Source of the DNA: Spirochaetaceae bacterium
GTDB lineage: Bacteria; Spirochaetota; Spirochaetia; DSM-27196; Alkalispirochaetaceae
NCBI GenBank assembly: GCA_007695175.1
Contig: REEH01000129.1
Span: 1 to 49,341, forward strand
DNA: 49,341 nt
Direction: 5' to 3'
Made by a program: the position numbers and the translations under genes. Positions 32,632 to 40,321 of this stretch are shown here, one piece after another. The notes below the pieces were generated by a model. The model was not told the origin of the DNA. It made no database searches and worked only from the letters and a program-made list of their open reading frames with translations. The first letter of the stretch is position 1; every line of letters begins with the position of its first letter.

Positions 32632-33437
32632 GCAGCGACCAGCTACTCGCCGACGCCGTCGCGGCCGCTCGGATCGGGGCCGATGTGGCGCAACGCTACT
32701 TCGGCACGGCCCTGGAGAGCCACACGGAGAACAAGGGTTCCCGGAAGCAGTGGGATCCCGTCACCGCGGCGGACAAGGAGGCGGAGCAGGCGATCCGGGA
32801 CCATCTCATGCGGGCGTATCCGGATCACCACTTTCTGGGAGAGGAAAGCTCCCGCGCCGATAGCGCGGAAAGGGCCGGTTCCCCGGCGGACCACCTCTGG
32901 ATCATCGATCCGATCGACGGCACGGCCAATTTCGTTCACGGCATTCCCCACTACGGTGTTTCCGTGGCCTACGCGGAAGCGGGAAGAGTCATGGCGGCGG
33001 CCTGTCTCGATGTGGAACGGAACGAACTGTTCACGGCGATCCGGGGACAGGGAACCCGGCTCCAGGGAGAGCCGATCCACGTGTCCTCGGCGACGACGCT
33101 CTCGGACGCGATGGTATGCACCGGCTTCTACTACGACCGGGGCGCTATCATGGAGAAGACCCTGGAGGCCATCCGCTCTCTCTTCGGCCGGGGAATCCAT
33201 GGAATCCGTCGGAGCGGGAGCGCCGTCATCGACATTTGCTGGCTCGCGGCGGGGCGTTTCGATGCGTTCTTTGAGTTTGAACTGAGTCCCTGGGATTTCG
33301 CCGCGGCGGCGCTGATCGCGGAGGAAGCGGGAGCCCTCCTTGCGCGGGCCGACGGTTCGCCTCTCACCCTCACCACCGGGAGTTTCGCCTGCGCCCCGCC
33401 GCGCCTTCTGAAGGAGCTGCTTTCCGTAATAGGTTGA
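32628..33437 (+). CDS. Inositol monophosphatase family protein
   Basis: A 269-residue Mg2+-dependent phosphatase. The metal-binding motifs are GEES (E72, E73), DPIDGT (D94-T99) and the C-terminal PWDFAAAALIAEEAG. The enzyme family acts on inositol 1-phosphate, fructose 1,6-bisphosphate, histidinol phosphate or 3'-phosphoadenosine 5'-phosphate, which sequence alone cannot separate. It is translationally coupled to the DHODH-like gene (ATGA) and converges on rnfA with a 5-base gap. Length is typical. Confidence 0.9.
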   Translation: MSSDQLLADAVAAARIGADVAQRYFGTALESHTENKGSRKQWDPVTAADKEAEQAIRDHLMRAYPDHHFLGEESSRADSAERAGSPADHLWIIDPIDGTANFVHGIPHYGVSVAYAEAGRVMAAACLDVERNELFTAIRGQGTRLQGEPIHVSSATTLSDAMVCTGFYYDRGAIMEKTLEAIRSLFGRGIHGIRRSGSAVIDICWLAAGRFDAFFEFELSPWDFAAAALIAEEAGALLARADGSPLTLTTGSFACAPPRLLKELLSVIG

Positions 33438-33442
33438 AAGCT

Positions 33443-34015
33443 TTAGACCAGCCCGGCGAATCCGCTGAAAGCAAGCGCCAGCAGCCCCGCCGTCACCAGT
33501 GCGATAGGGGCTCCCCGCATCGCCCGTGGTATGTCGAGCAGGTCCATCTTCTCCCGCAGGCCCGCGAAGACGTACAGTGCCAGGACAAACCCGAGCGAAC
33601 TGCCGATCGCGTACACCGTTGCCTGGGCGAGGTTGAAGTCGCGCTGCACCGCCAGGATCGCCACGCCCAGAATGGCACAGTTGGTGGTGATCAGGGGCAG
33701 AAAGACGCCCAGCGCCTGATAGAGGGCGGGACTCACCTTTTTGAGCACGATTTCCACCAGCTGCACGAGGCCGGCTATCACCAGGATAAACGCCACGGTG
33801 CGCAGAAAGACCAGGCCCAGCGGAACCAGGATGAGGTACTGGATCAGGTAGGTGACGATCGTGGCCATGGTCATCACGAAGATGACCGCGGCACCCATCC
33901 CCACGGCGGTGGATACGCGGGAACTGACTCCGAGGAAGGGACAGATACCGAGAAACTGGGAAAGCACGATGTTGTTGACCAGTACCGCTCCGATTACGAT
34001 AACCACGTACTCCAC
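33443..34015 (-). CDS. rnfA: Rnf complex subunit A
   Basis: A 190-residue integral membrane protein with six helices, matching RnfA/NqrE (VNNIVLSQFLGICPFLGVSS, LPLITTNCAILGVAIL). RnfA and RnfE carry the Cys residues (C25 and C108-type) that hold a 2Fe-2S cluster within the membrane. The start is GTG at 34015 with AAGGAG upstream, three bases after rnfE. It is the last gene of the leftward rseC-rnfBCDGEA run. The complex couples ferredoxin:NAD electron transfer to Na+ or H+ transport. Confidence 0.95.
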   Translation of the reverse strand: MEYVVIVIGAVLVNNIVLSQFLGICPFLGVSSRVSTAVGMGAAVIFVMTMATIVTYLIQYLILVPLGLVFLRTVAFILVIAGLVQLVEIVLKKVSPALYQALGVFLPLITTNCAILGVAILAVQRDFNLAQATVYAIGSSLGFVLALYVFAGLREKMDLLDIPRAMRGAPIALVTAGLLALAFSGFAGLV

Positions 34016-34017
34016 GG

Positions 34018-34701
34018 TCAGCTCCTTTCACCGGTCCGGCCGGCGACGAGGGCGGTAGCCGCGACCTCCCGGACGCGTCGCGCACGCCGCCGTACCGCGG
34101 CGTCCCATTTCTCGCGGGACTGGTTCACCGCGGCGGTAAGGAAACCCAGGGCCAGAAAGGCGCCCGGAGGCATCACAAAGAGAAGGATCGGGTTCTCCGC
34201 GAGGAAAGGCAACGGGAAGCCGAAGAACGCGCCGGAGCCGAGTATCTCCCGCACCGCTCCCAGCAGGGTGAGAGCAAAGGTGAATCCCACTCCCATACCG
34301 GCCCCGTCCACGATGGAGGAGAGGAGCGTATTTTTGCTGGCGAACGCTTCAGCGCGTCCGAGGATCACGCAGTTCACGACTATCAGGGGAATGAAGAGCC
34401 CCAGCTGCTCGTGCAGGGGCGGCAGAAAAGCGGCCATGGAAAGATCCGTTATGGTGACGAAACTGGCGATGATCACGATAAAGGCGGGTATCCGCACCTT
34501 GTCGGGTATCACGTTCTTGGCCAGGGAGACGACAATATTGCTGCCGAGAAGAACAGCCATGGTGGCCAGCCCCATACCAAGGCCGTTGACCGCGCTGGTG
34601 GTTACGCCCAGGGTGGGACACATCCCCAGGAGCAGAACAAAGACGGGGTTTTCCTTGAGTATTCCCTTGAGGAACTCCCTCCTCATCGTGGTGACGCTCA
34701 C
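34018..34701 (-). CDS. rnfE: Rnf complex subunit E
   Basis: A 227-residue, six-helix membrane subunit homologous to RnfA (KENPVFVLLLGMCPTLGVTTSAVNGLGMG, VVNCVILGRAEAFASKN). Cysteines in GMCP and VNCV pair with those of RnfA around the iron-sulphur centre. The C-terminal 30 residues are Arg-rich and cytoplasmic. The GTG start at 34701 overlaps the rnfG stop by four bases and has GGAGG upstream. Confidence 0.94.
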   Translation of the reverse strand: MSVTTMRREFLKGILKENPVFVLLLGMCPTLGVTTSAVNGLGMGLATMAVLLGSNIVVSLAKNVIPDKVRIPAFIVIIASFVTITDLSMAAFLPPLHEQLGLFIPLIVVNCVILGRAEAFASKNTLLSSIVDGAGMGVGFTFALTLLGAVREILGSGAFFGFPLPFLAENPILLFVMPPGAFLALGFLTAAVNQSREKWDAAVRRRARRVREVAATALVAGRTGERS

Positions 34702-35276
34702 TGTGCACCTCCATCCAGCGCTTCTTCCAGGGCATTCCAGCCGCGCTGCACCGCATCGGCCACGGCGCGGCTGCTTATCGTTGCGGCGGTGATCGAATCG
34801 ACGGTACCGCCGTCCTGCACCACCGCTACCGTCTCCTCCGCCGGGCGGAGACCTTCAAAGGTCCGGCGGAAGGCGCTATCCGTGATCTTTGCGCCAAGCC
34901 CCGGTGTCTCCTGGTGACTCAGGATCGAGAGACCGCTTACCGCACCGTCCGCGTCAAAGCCCACCATCACCTCCAGGGTTCCACCGTATGCCGCGTCGGT
35001 CCGGACGCGCACCGCGTATCCCACGGATTGTTCTCCGCGCCGTGCCGGAAAGATCTCCGTGCCGGGGTCACTCTCGGGAGAGAAGGACTCCTCCGTGGGA
35101 GCGTTGTCAAACTCCGGCACTACCTCCGCCACCGCCCGGATGCGCCGCTGCCGCGCCTGCTCCTCCAGGATTGGAGCCGTCCGGGCGTAGGTGAGCGCCA
35201 GGAGGGATCCCGAGAGCAGGGCGATCACCGTCAGCACGATGAACATGTTGGGAAGCGTTGATTCGAGCTTTTTCAT
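34698..35276 (-). CDS. rnfG: Rnf complex subunit G, covalent flavoprotein
   Basis: A 192-residue protein with one N-terminal membrane helix (about 10-30) and an extracytoplasmic FMN-binding domain. The flavinylation motif is DSITAAT (160-166), where ApbE would attach FMN to T166. Most relatives have G where this has A164 (usual S/T-G-A-T). LSHQETPGLGAKI (about 119-131) is the conserved family stretch. ATG at 35276 has GGGAGGC upstream and overlaps the rnfD stop (ATGA). No apbE gene is in the window. Confidence 0.93.
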   Translation of the reverse strand: MKKLESTLPNMFIVLTVIALLSGSLLALTYARTAPILEEQARQRRIRAVAEVVPEFDNAPTEESFSPESDPGTEIFPARRGEQSVGYAVRVRTDAAYGGTLEVMVGFDADGAVSGLSILSHQETPGLGAKITDSAFRRTFEGLRPAEETVAVVQDGGTVDSITAATISSRAVADAVQRGWNALEEALDGGAQ

Positions 35277-36373
35277 CGGGCGCCTCCCGCGGATGCGGCT
35301 GCCCCCGCTTGCTTCCCGTAGCCGAACTTGCGGGGTTTCATGTGCCGGTCGATTACGGGAACAAGGGCGTTCATGATCAGGATCGAGTAGCTGACTCCCT
35401 CGGGAAAGCCCCCAAAGAGGCGGATCAGTGCCGTAATCACGCCGGCCGAGGCGGCAAAGACGACCCGACCCTTGAGCGACATGGGCGTGGTAGTCATATC
35501 GGTAACCATGAACCACGCACCGAGCATGGCACCTCCCGCGAGGATGTGGTAGAGCGGGTCGATATAGACGCCCGGATCCACCACCCAGGCGATACCCGTC
35601 ACCAGGGCGATCGATCCGAGAAAGGCCAGGGGAACCGGCAGGGGGACATACCCGCGCCAGACCAGGAAGAGTCCACCCAGAATAACCGCCAGAGCGCTCG
35701 CCTCGCCCACGCACCCCCCGATCCGGCCGAGAAACAGGTCCAGGTAGGAGGGCAGATCCAGGGCGGACAGCCCCACGGAACCGACATCCTTCACGATGCC
35801 CAGCGGGGTCGCTCCCGTGACGGCGGAAAGGTCCAGGCTCATCCGCGCCGCCCCGGGTACGGGCCAGGTGGTCATATCCGCGGGGAAGCTTATCAGCATG
35901 AAAGCGCGGCCCACCAGGGCCGGGTTGAAGGGGTTGTTTCCGATGCCGCCAAAGGCCATCTTGCCCACGCCGATCGCCACGAGCGCCCCCAGGATGATCT
36001 GCCAGAGGGGAAGACTCGCCGGGACGTTGAAGGCCAGAAGCATACCCGTAACCACCGCTGATCCATCGGTCACGGTGCTCGTTTCCCGTTTCAGCATGTA
36101 CCGCACGATGAAGTGTTCCGCCGCAACCGCCGCGGCAACGGCCACAAGCGTCACCAGAGCGGCCCGGATGCCGTAGAAGTACAACCCCGCCAGGGTCGTG
36201 GGGATCAGGGCCAGTACGACGGCCCACATGATGCGTGCCACCGACTCGTCGGCCCGCTCGTGGGGGGGCAACGCGACCAGCAGCCCGGGCCGGGCGGCGC
36301 CGGGTCCTGTGGTGTCGGGCCGGGCACCGCCCGGCCCCTGCGCACTGTTCTGGTGATCAGCTCTCGTGCTCAC
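35273..36373 (-). CDS. rnfD: Rnf complex subunit D, covalent flavoprotein
   Basis: A 366-residue polytopic membrane subunit. The covalent FMN site is SAVTGATP (T179), and the conserved GGIGNNPFNPALVGRAFML and HILAGGAMLGAWFMVTDMTTTP stretches are present. The first 35 residues are Gly/Pro/Ala-rich and look disordered, a small departure from other RnfD proteins. GTG start with GAGAGG upstream; overlaps both neighbours by four bases. Works with RnfG in electron transfer across the membrane. Confidence 0.95.
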   Translation of the reverse strand: MSTRADHQNSAQGPGGARPDTTGPGAARPGLLVALPPHERADESVARIMWAVVLALIPTTLAGLYFYGIRAALVTLVAVAAAVAAEHFIVRYMLKRETSTVTDGSAVVTGMLLAFNVPASLPLWQIILGALVAIGVGKMAFGGIGNNPFNPALVGRAFMLISFPADMTTWPVPGAARMSLDLSAVTGATPLGIVKDVGSVGLSALDLPSYLDLFLGRIGGCVGEASALAVILGGLFLVWRGYVPLPVPLAFLGSIALVTGIAWVVDPGVYIDPLYHILAGGAMLGAWFMVTDMTTTPMSLKGRVVFAASAGVITALIRLFGGFPEGVSYSILIMNALVPVIDRHMKPRKFGYGKQAGAAASAGGAR

Positions 36374-37749
36374 TGGTTACCTCTCATTCGCGATCGCCGC
36401 AGTTCGACCACTTTCCCCTTGCCCAGGCGAATCCAGTCCAGGAGGGGCCGGTTGGAGGGACAGGCGTAGTTGCAGCTTCCGCATTCTATACAGTCCAGGA
36501 TACCCTCCTTCTCCGCATCCTCGTAGCGCTCGTGCTGTACCAGCTTCTCCAGCAGGTACGGTTCCAGACCCATGGGGCACACCCCCACGCAACGCGCGCA
36601 GCGGATGCAGTTCTTCACCGCCAGACGACTCGCTTCGGAGGCGTCCATCAGGATGAGACCTCCCGATCCCTTGGTGATCGGCACATCGAGACTCGGGATG
36701 GCGCGGCCCGTCATGGGGCCTCCCATGATGATCTTGGCCGTATCCTCCGGCAGTCCGCCGGCGGCGTCAACCAGAGCGCTCACGGGGGTGCCGATGCGTA
36801 CCCTGAAGTTGCCTCCCCCGCCGGCGGCGACAAGCTTGTGGCCCGTCACGGTGACGACGCGATCGATAAAGGGCCGATTCTTCTGTACCGCCTGGTACAC
36901 CGCCACCGCGGTTGATACGTTGCTCACCACGCAGTTGATATCCAGGGGAAGCCTGCCGCTGGGCACCTCCCGACCGAGGGCAGCTTCAATCAGCTGCTTT
37001 TCACCACCCTGGGGGTACCGCTCCTTCAGGGCGAGGACCGTGATGAAACCCTCCGGGATCTTACCCTCCCGCGCCTTGATTCGGATGCGCTCCTGCAGGA
37101 GTTCGATCGCGTCGGCCTTGTTGCTTTCGATCCCGATGATGGCGCGGGCGGTGCCCGCTTCATGCATGAGGATACGCGTTCCCACGATCAGCTCGTCCGC
37201 CTGCTCGAGCATCACCCGGTGGTCCGCCGTCAGGTAGGGTTCACACTCCACCCCGTTGATGATGAGCGTATCCACGCTGCGTCCCTCGGGAATCGAGAAC
37301 TTCACAGCCGTGGGGAATGCCGCTCCGCCGGCACCTACAATTCCGGAATCGGCGATTCTGGAGGCAATCATCCGCCGATCAAGAGGGATCTCCTCCAGAA
37401 GGTCCGGTGAGGTATCGATCGACTCCTCCCATTCGTCGCCGTCCACGGTGATGACCACGGCCTCCCGGCGATGGCCCTGGGCGTCCACCACGGAGTCGAT
37501 CTTCTTCACCTTTCCGGAAACGCTGGAATGCACGGGAGCGGAGATAAAGCCGCTGGCCCTGGCCAGGAGCGTACCGACACGCACCTCGGAGCCCCGTTCC
37601 ACCACCAGTTCCGCCGGTTTGCCGATGTGCTGGCTCAGGGGAATCGCTATCGTTCCCCGGGGTTCCAGATCCCGGATCGGAAGGTGACCGGTGAGCTTGT
37701 TTGCCGGCGGATGCACACCGCCCAGGGTAAAGGTCTTGTACTTCGACAT
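36370..37749 (-). CDS. rnfC: Rnf complex subunit C
   Basis: A 459-residue cytoplasmic subunit that binds NADH and FMN and carries two 4Fe-4S clusters. The NADH/FMN part contains GIVGAGGAAFPTAVK, INGVECEPYLTAD, and the C-terminal CIRCARCVGVCP (about 384-395) and CIECGSCNYACP (about 423-434) bind iron-sulphur clusters. AGGAG precedes ATG at 37749. Overlaps rnfD by four bases and follows rnfB after 24 bases. Confidence 0.96.
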   Translation of the reverse strand: MSKYKTFTLGGVHPPANKLTGHLPIRDLEPRGTIAIPLSQHIGKPAELVVERGSEVRVGTLLARASGFISAPVHSSVSGKVKKIDSVVDAQGHRREAVVITVDGDEWEESIDTSPDLLEEIPLDRRMIASRIADSGIVGAGGAAFPTAVKFSIPEGRSVDTLIINGVECEPYLTADHRVMLEQADELIVGTRILMHEAGTARAIIGIESNKADAIELLQERIRIKAREGKIPEGFITVLALKERYPQGGEKQLIEAALGREVPSGRLPLDINCVVSNVSTAVAVYQAVQKNRPFIDRVVTVTGHKLVAAGGGGNFRVRIGTPVSALVDAAGGLPEDTAKIIMGGPMTGRAIPSLDVPITKGSGGLILMDASEASRLAVKNCIRCARCVGVCPMGLEPYLLEKLVQHERYEDAEKEGILDCIECGSCNYACPSNRPLLDWIRLGKGKVVELRRSRMRGNQ

Positions 37750-37773
37750 TACGGCTCCTCCCGGCCCGTCCGC

Positions 37774-38652
37774 TCACGCGTCGGCGGACTCGGCCTCGGT
37801 CTTCTTTGGTTTTGGCTGGGGCGGCTCAAACGTGGCGGCTATTGCCTTTGTGGGACAGACCGGCACGCACTTGCCGCAGGCGATGCACTTGTCGGAATCG
37901 ATGAACGCCAGGTTGTTCTCGATAGTGATGGCCTGCACGATTCCGTCGCACACCGTCTTGCACTTTCCGCAGGCAATACACGCGACGGCGCAGTTTTTCC
38001 GTGCTGCCACGGCGGACTCGGTGTTGCGGCAGTTTATCCAGACGCGGCGGCTGCGCCGCCCCACGGGACGGATCTCAAAGAGTTTGCGTGGACACGCCCG
38101 GACGCACGCTCCGCAGCTGGTACACAGTTCCTGATCCACCACGGGAAGGCCCGTCACGGGGTCCATGGAGATCGCATCAAAGGGACACGCCACCTCGCAA
38201 TCGCCATACTGGAGGCACCCGAAAGGACAACCGTTCTCACCGGCAAATGTGCTGTGGGCGATAACGCAGCTGGCGGGACCATCGTAGGAGTTCTTCGCCG
38301 GAGCATGCTCACAGCTGCCGCCGCAGCGCAGAACCGCCACCGTCTCCTTGGCCGATCCCGTTTCCAGACCAAAGTATGCGCCGATACGGGTCATCGTATC
38401 CGCTCCGCCGGGAGGGCAGTTCAGGTGGGATATATCTCCATCGTCAGCGCCCTTGACGAGAGCCTCGCCCAACCCGGCGCACCCGGGGAAGCCGCAGGCT
38501 CCGCAATTGATCCCCGGGAGCATCTCCACGACCTCCGTGAGCCGCGGGTCCTCCTCCACGGCAAAGAGCCGGGAGACCACGTAGAGAATGGTGGAGAAGA
38601 GCGCCGCCACGACGCCGAGGGTCAGCACCGAGTAGAGTACAATTTCACTCAA
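37774..38652 (-). CDS. rnfB: Rnf complex subunit B (multi-cluster ferredoxin-like)
   Basis: A 292-residue iron-sulphur subunit. After one N-terminal helix (about 5-25), the first cluster motif is CGACGFPGC with a following C in LNCPPGG. Further motifs follow: CPFGCLQYGDCEVACP, CTSCGACVRACP, CAVACIACGKCKTVC and CIACGKCVPVCP, making at least five clusters as in anaerobe-type RnfB rather than the short enteric form. The Pro/Lys-rich C-terminal tail lacks motifs. The start is TTG at 38652, supported by GGAAGGAAGG upstream and a 4-base overlap with rseC. Confidence 0.94.
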   Translation of the reverse strand: MSEIVLYSVLTLGVVAALFSTILYVVSRLFAVEEDPRLTEVVEMLPGINCGACGFPGCAGLGEALVKGADDGDISHLNCPPGGADTMTRIGAYFGLETGSAKETVAVLRCGGSCEHAPAKNSYDGPASCVIAHSTFAGENGCPFGCLQYGDCEVACPFDAISMDPVTGLPVVDQELCTSCGACVRACPRKLFEIRPVGRRSRRVWINCRNTESAVAARKNCAVACIACGKCKTVCDGIVQAITIENNLAFIDSDKCIACGKCVPVCPTKAIAATFEPPQPKPKKTEAESADA

Positions 38653-39140
38653 AACGTACCTTCCTTCCGTACGATGTGGAATCGGCGCTCCGTCCCGTCC
38701 GGGCGGTCTGACCCGTCCGGGCGCACCCGAAAGCGGACGATCCCCTCAAAGAAGCGCCGAAACAGGTGAAGACCGCCGTAGTAGGGCACCAGCGTCCCGA
38801 GCGCGATCACGCCGGCGATCTCCTCCCGGGCAACGATGGAGCGCACCGCGAAGAGAACCGTCACCACCAGAACCAGAGGAAGCACGAATCCCGCCAGCAC
38901 GCTCAGCCAGCCGATCCTCTCGTCCATGGAGAGGACAACGGGCATGCCCGGAACAAGCTCGCCCTGGTTGGGAGCCTGTACTATCCTGGAGGCGCTGTCC
39001 CCCGGGACGCACAAGGCCCTGATGCGGCAGGATGAGCATGCGCTTCTCTGGATTATCTCGATATCAGCCACCGCGCCGTGCACAGCAGCAACAACGCCGT
39101 GTCGCTCGATTACCCGACACCGTTCGTTATGATTGTTCAT
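38649..39140 (-). CDS. rseC: RseC/MucC-family protein at the head of the rnf operon
   Basis: A 163-residue protein with an N-terminal RseC domain (VIERHGVVAAVHGAVADIEI, then CSSCRIRALC, a four-cysteine cluster) and two membrane helices at about 75-120. In enterics RseC helps SoxR reduction together with the Rsx (Rnf) complex, so its place as the first gene of this operon is informative. The ATG at 39140 is preferred because the domain starts right after it; a GTG at 39191 would add 17 residues. The ribosome site is weak in both cases. Confidence 0.85.
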   Translation of the reverse strand: MNNHNERCRVIERHGVVAAVHGAVADIEIIQRSACSSCRIRALCVPGDSASRIVQAPNQGELVPGMPVVLSMDERIGWLSVLAGFVLPLVLVVTVLFAVRSIVAREEIAGVIALGTLVPYYGGLHLFRRFFEGIVRFRVRPDGSDRPDGTERRFHIVRKEGTF

Positions 39141-39295
39141 GCTTACGGCGGCAGTATAAAATGGAAGACCTGTTTTTGCAACGACCTTCACGATAATTGA
39201 CAGTTATTGTAGCGATAAAACGTGAGTTAATACATTATTGTTTTTCTCATCTTTATAAGAGGGGTGGCGGTGGTGGCCGCGAGCTGTCATGGCCG

Positions 39296-39345
39296 CCCCG
39301 CCCTCACGGGGGCCCCGCCCTCACGGGGGCCCCGCCCTCCCGGGA
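39296..39345. repeat. 17-bp GC-rich tandem repeat after the pilus operon
   Basis: CCCTCACGGGGGCCCCG occurs at 39301-39317 and 39318-39334, followed by a partial copy. Each unit can fold GGCCCC/GGGGCC hairpins and could stop transcription from the tip-protein gene (stop at 39350). The rest of the gap 39141-39295 is AT-rich and probably holds the rnf promoter, but I could not settle on boxes. Confidence 0.75.
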
Positions 39346-39349
39346 CCGA

Positions 39350-40321
39350 TCAGAAGTTGGAAATCGTGAAGGTGATCACGTCCTGGAAAAGGCCCGGCAG
39401 AACATCCTCAAAGGAGCCGATCGTAACACTCATGGGCAGTGATTCGAATTCGATCGTCGTCCCGAAGAGCAGATCCAGTCCCACCAGAGCGGAATCGGAA
39501 AGATCTACCGTGTTGCCCCCCACCGCAAGCTGGTAGGGGATGGGTGCGCTCCCGGAGTGCGTCTGGTTGACCAGGACGCCGCCGTTTTCGCTCTCCGCGT
39601 CGATGCGGAACCCCGTATTGGTCCGGTACTGAAGAGGAGCCGAGCGCGTGGCACCCGGCACGAGGTTGCCGAAGTCCATGGTGTAACTGCTCTGCCCGGA
39701 GATGGCGATCTGCGCGATCGTGGGCGTGGTGGAGCTGATCGTCACCGTGGCGCGGTCGATCAGTACGAGAGTGTCCGGATCAACCTGCCGTCCCTGGTAC
39801 AGGGAGACCTCAACCTGGTCCTGGTACGTCCCGCGCCGCACAAACTGCTCCTCCGGTATGCGGACGGTAAAGGACCGGCTTTCCGTATTGAAGGCGCTGC
39901 CGGAATTGCCGAAGCTGCCGCGAATCACCTGGTTGTTGGTGAGAGGGACGGTCAGGTCCCGGGCAATCTCGTCGGCGGGGGTGAAGATGTTGTATTCCAG
40001 CCGGGGCAGGAGAACGCCGAAAAAACCCTGGCGTACCATCGTCCGCGGATCAAAGGTGGGGCTGCTGCCCCGCGATACGGTGACCACGTAACCACCGGGC
40101 CCACCCGTATGGCCCACGGTGACGCCGATGGATCCCGAGGCGGGAGAGAAGATCTGGTTGTCCACCACGACGGTGGAGGAAACGGAGACCAGGGAGAACT
40201 GCGGCGGAGAGGGGCCCGCTCCCGGGGGAGGCCCGCCCTGGGCCGTCACCGGTGCGATGACACCGAAGATCCCGGCAGCCGCGAGAACGAGGGTCAGGAT
40301 CACAGTGATGGAACGCGTCAT
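39350..40321 (-). CDS. Two-domain spore-coat-U-like pilus tip protein
   Basis: A 323-residue secreted protein. The signal peptide (about 1-28, ending APVTAQG) is followed by a Pro/Gly-rich linker and two beta-sandwich domains. The halves end in similar strands, GTYQDQVEVSLYQG (about 175) and PGLFQDVITFTISNF (C-terminus), matching the C-terminal strand of spore coat protein U domains. It resembles CsuE-type tip adhesins, whose two domains cap the pilus. No cysteine is present. ATG at 40321 overlaps the usher stop (ATGA), with GGGGAGAG upstream. Confidence 0.75.
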   Translation of the reverse strand: MTRSITVILTLVLAAAGIFGVIAPVTAQGGPPPGAGPSPPQFSLVSVSSTVVVDNQIFSPASGSIGVTVGHTGGPGGYVVTVSRGSSPTFDPRTMVRQGFFGVLLPRLEYNIFTPADEIARDLTVPLTNNQVIRGSFGNSGSAFNTESRSFTVRIPEEQFVRRGTYQDQVEVSLYQGRQVDPDTLVLIDRATVTISSTTPTIAQIAISGQSSYTMDFGNLVPGATRSAPLQYRTNTGFRIDAESENGGVLVNQTHSGSAPIPYQLAVGGNTVDLSDSALVGLDLLFGTTIEFESLPMSVTIGSFEDVLPGLFQDVITFTISNF

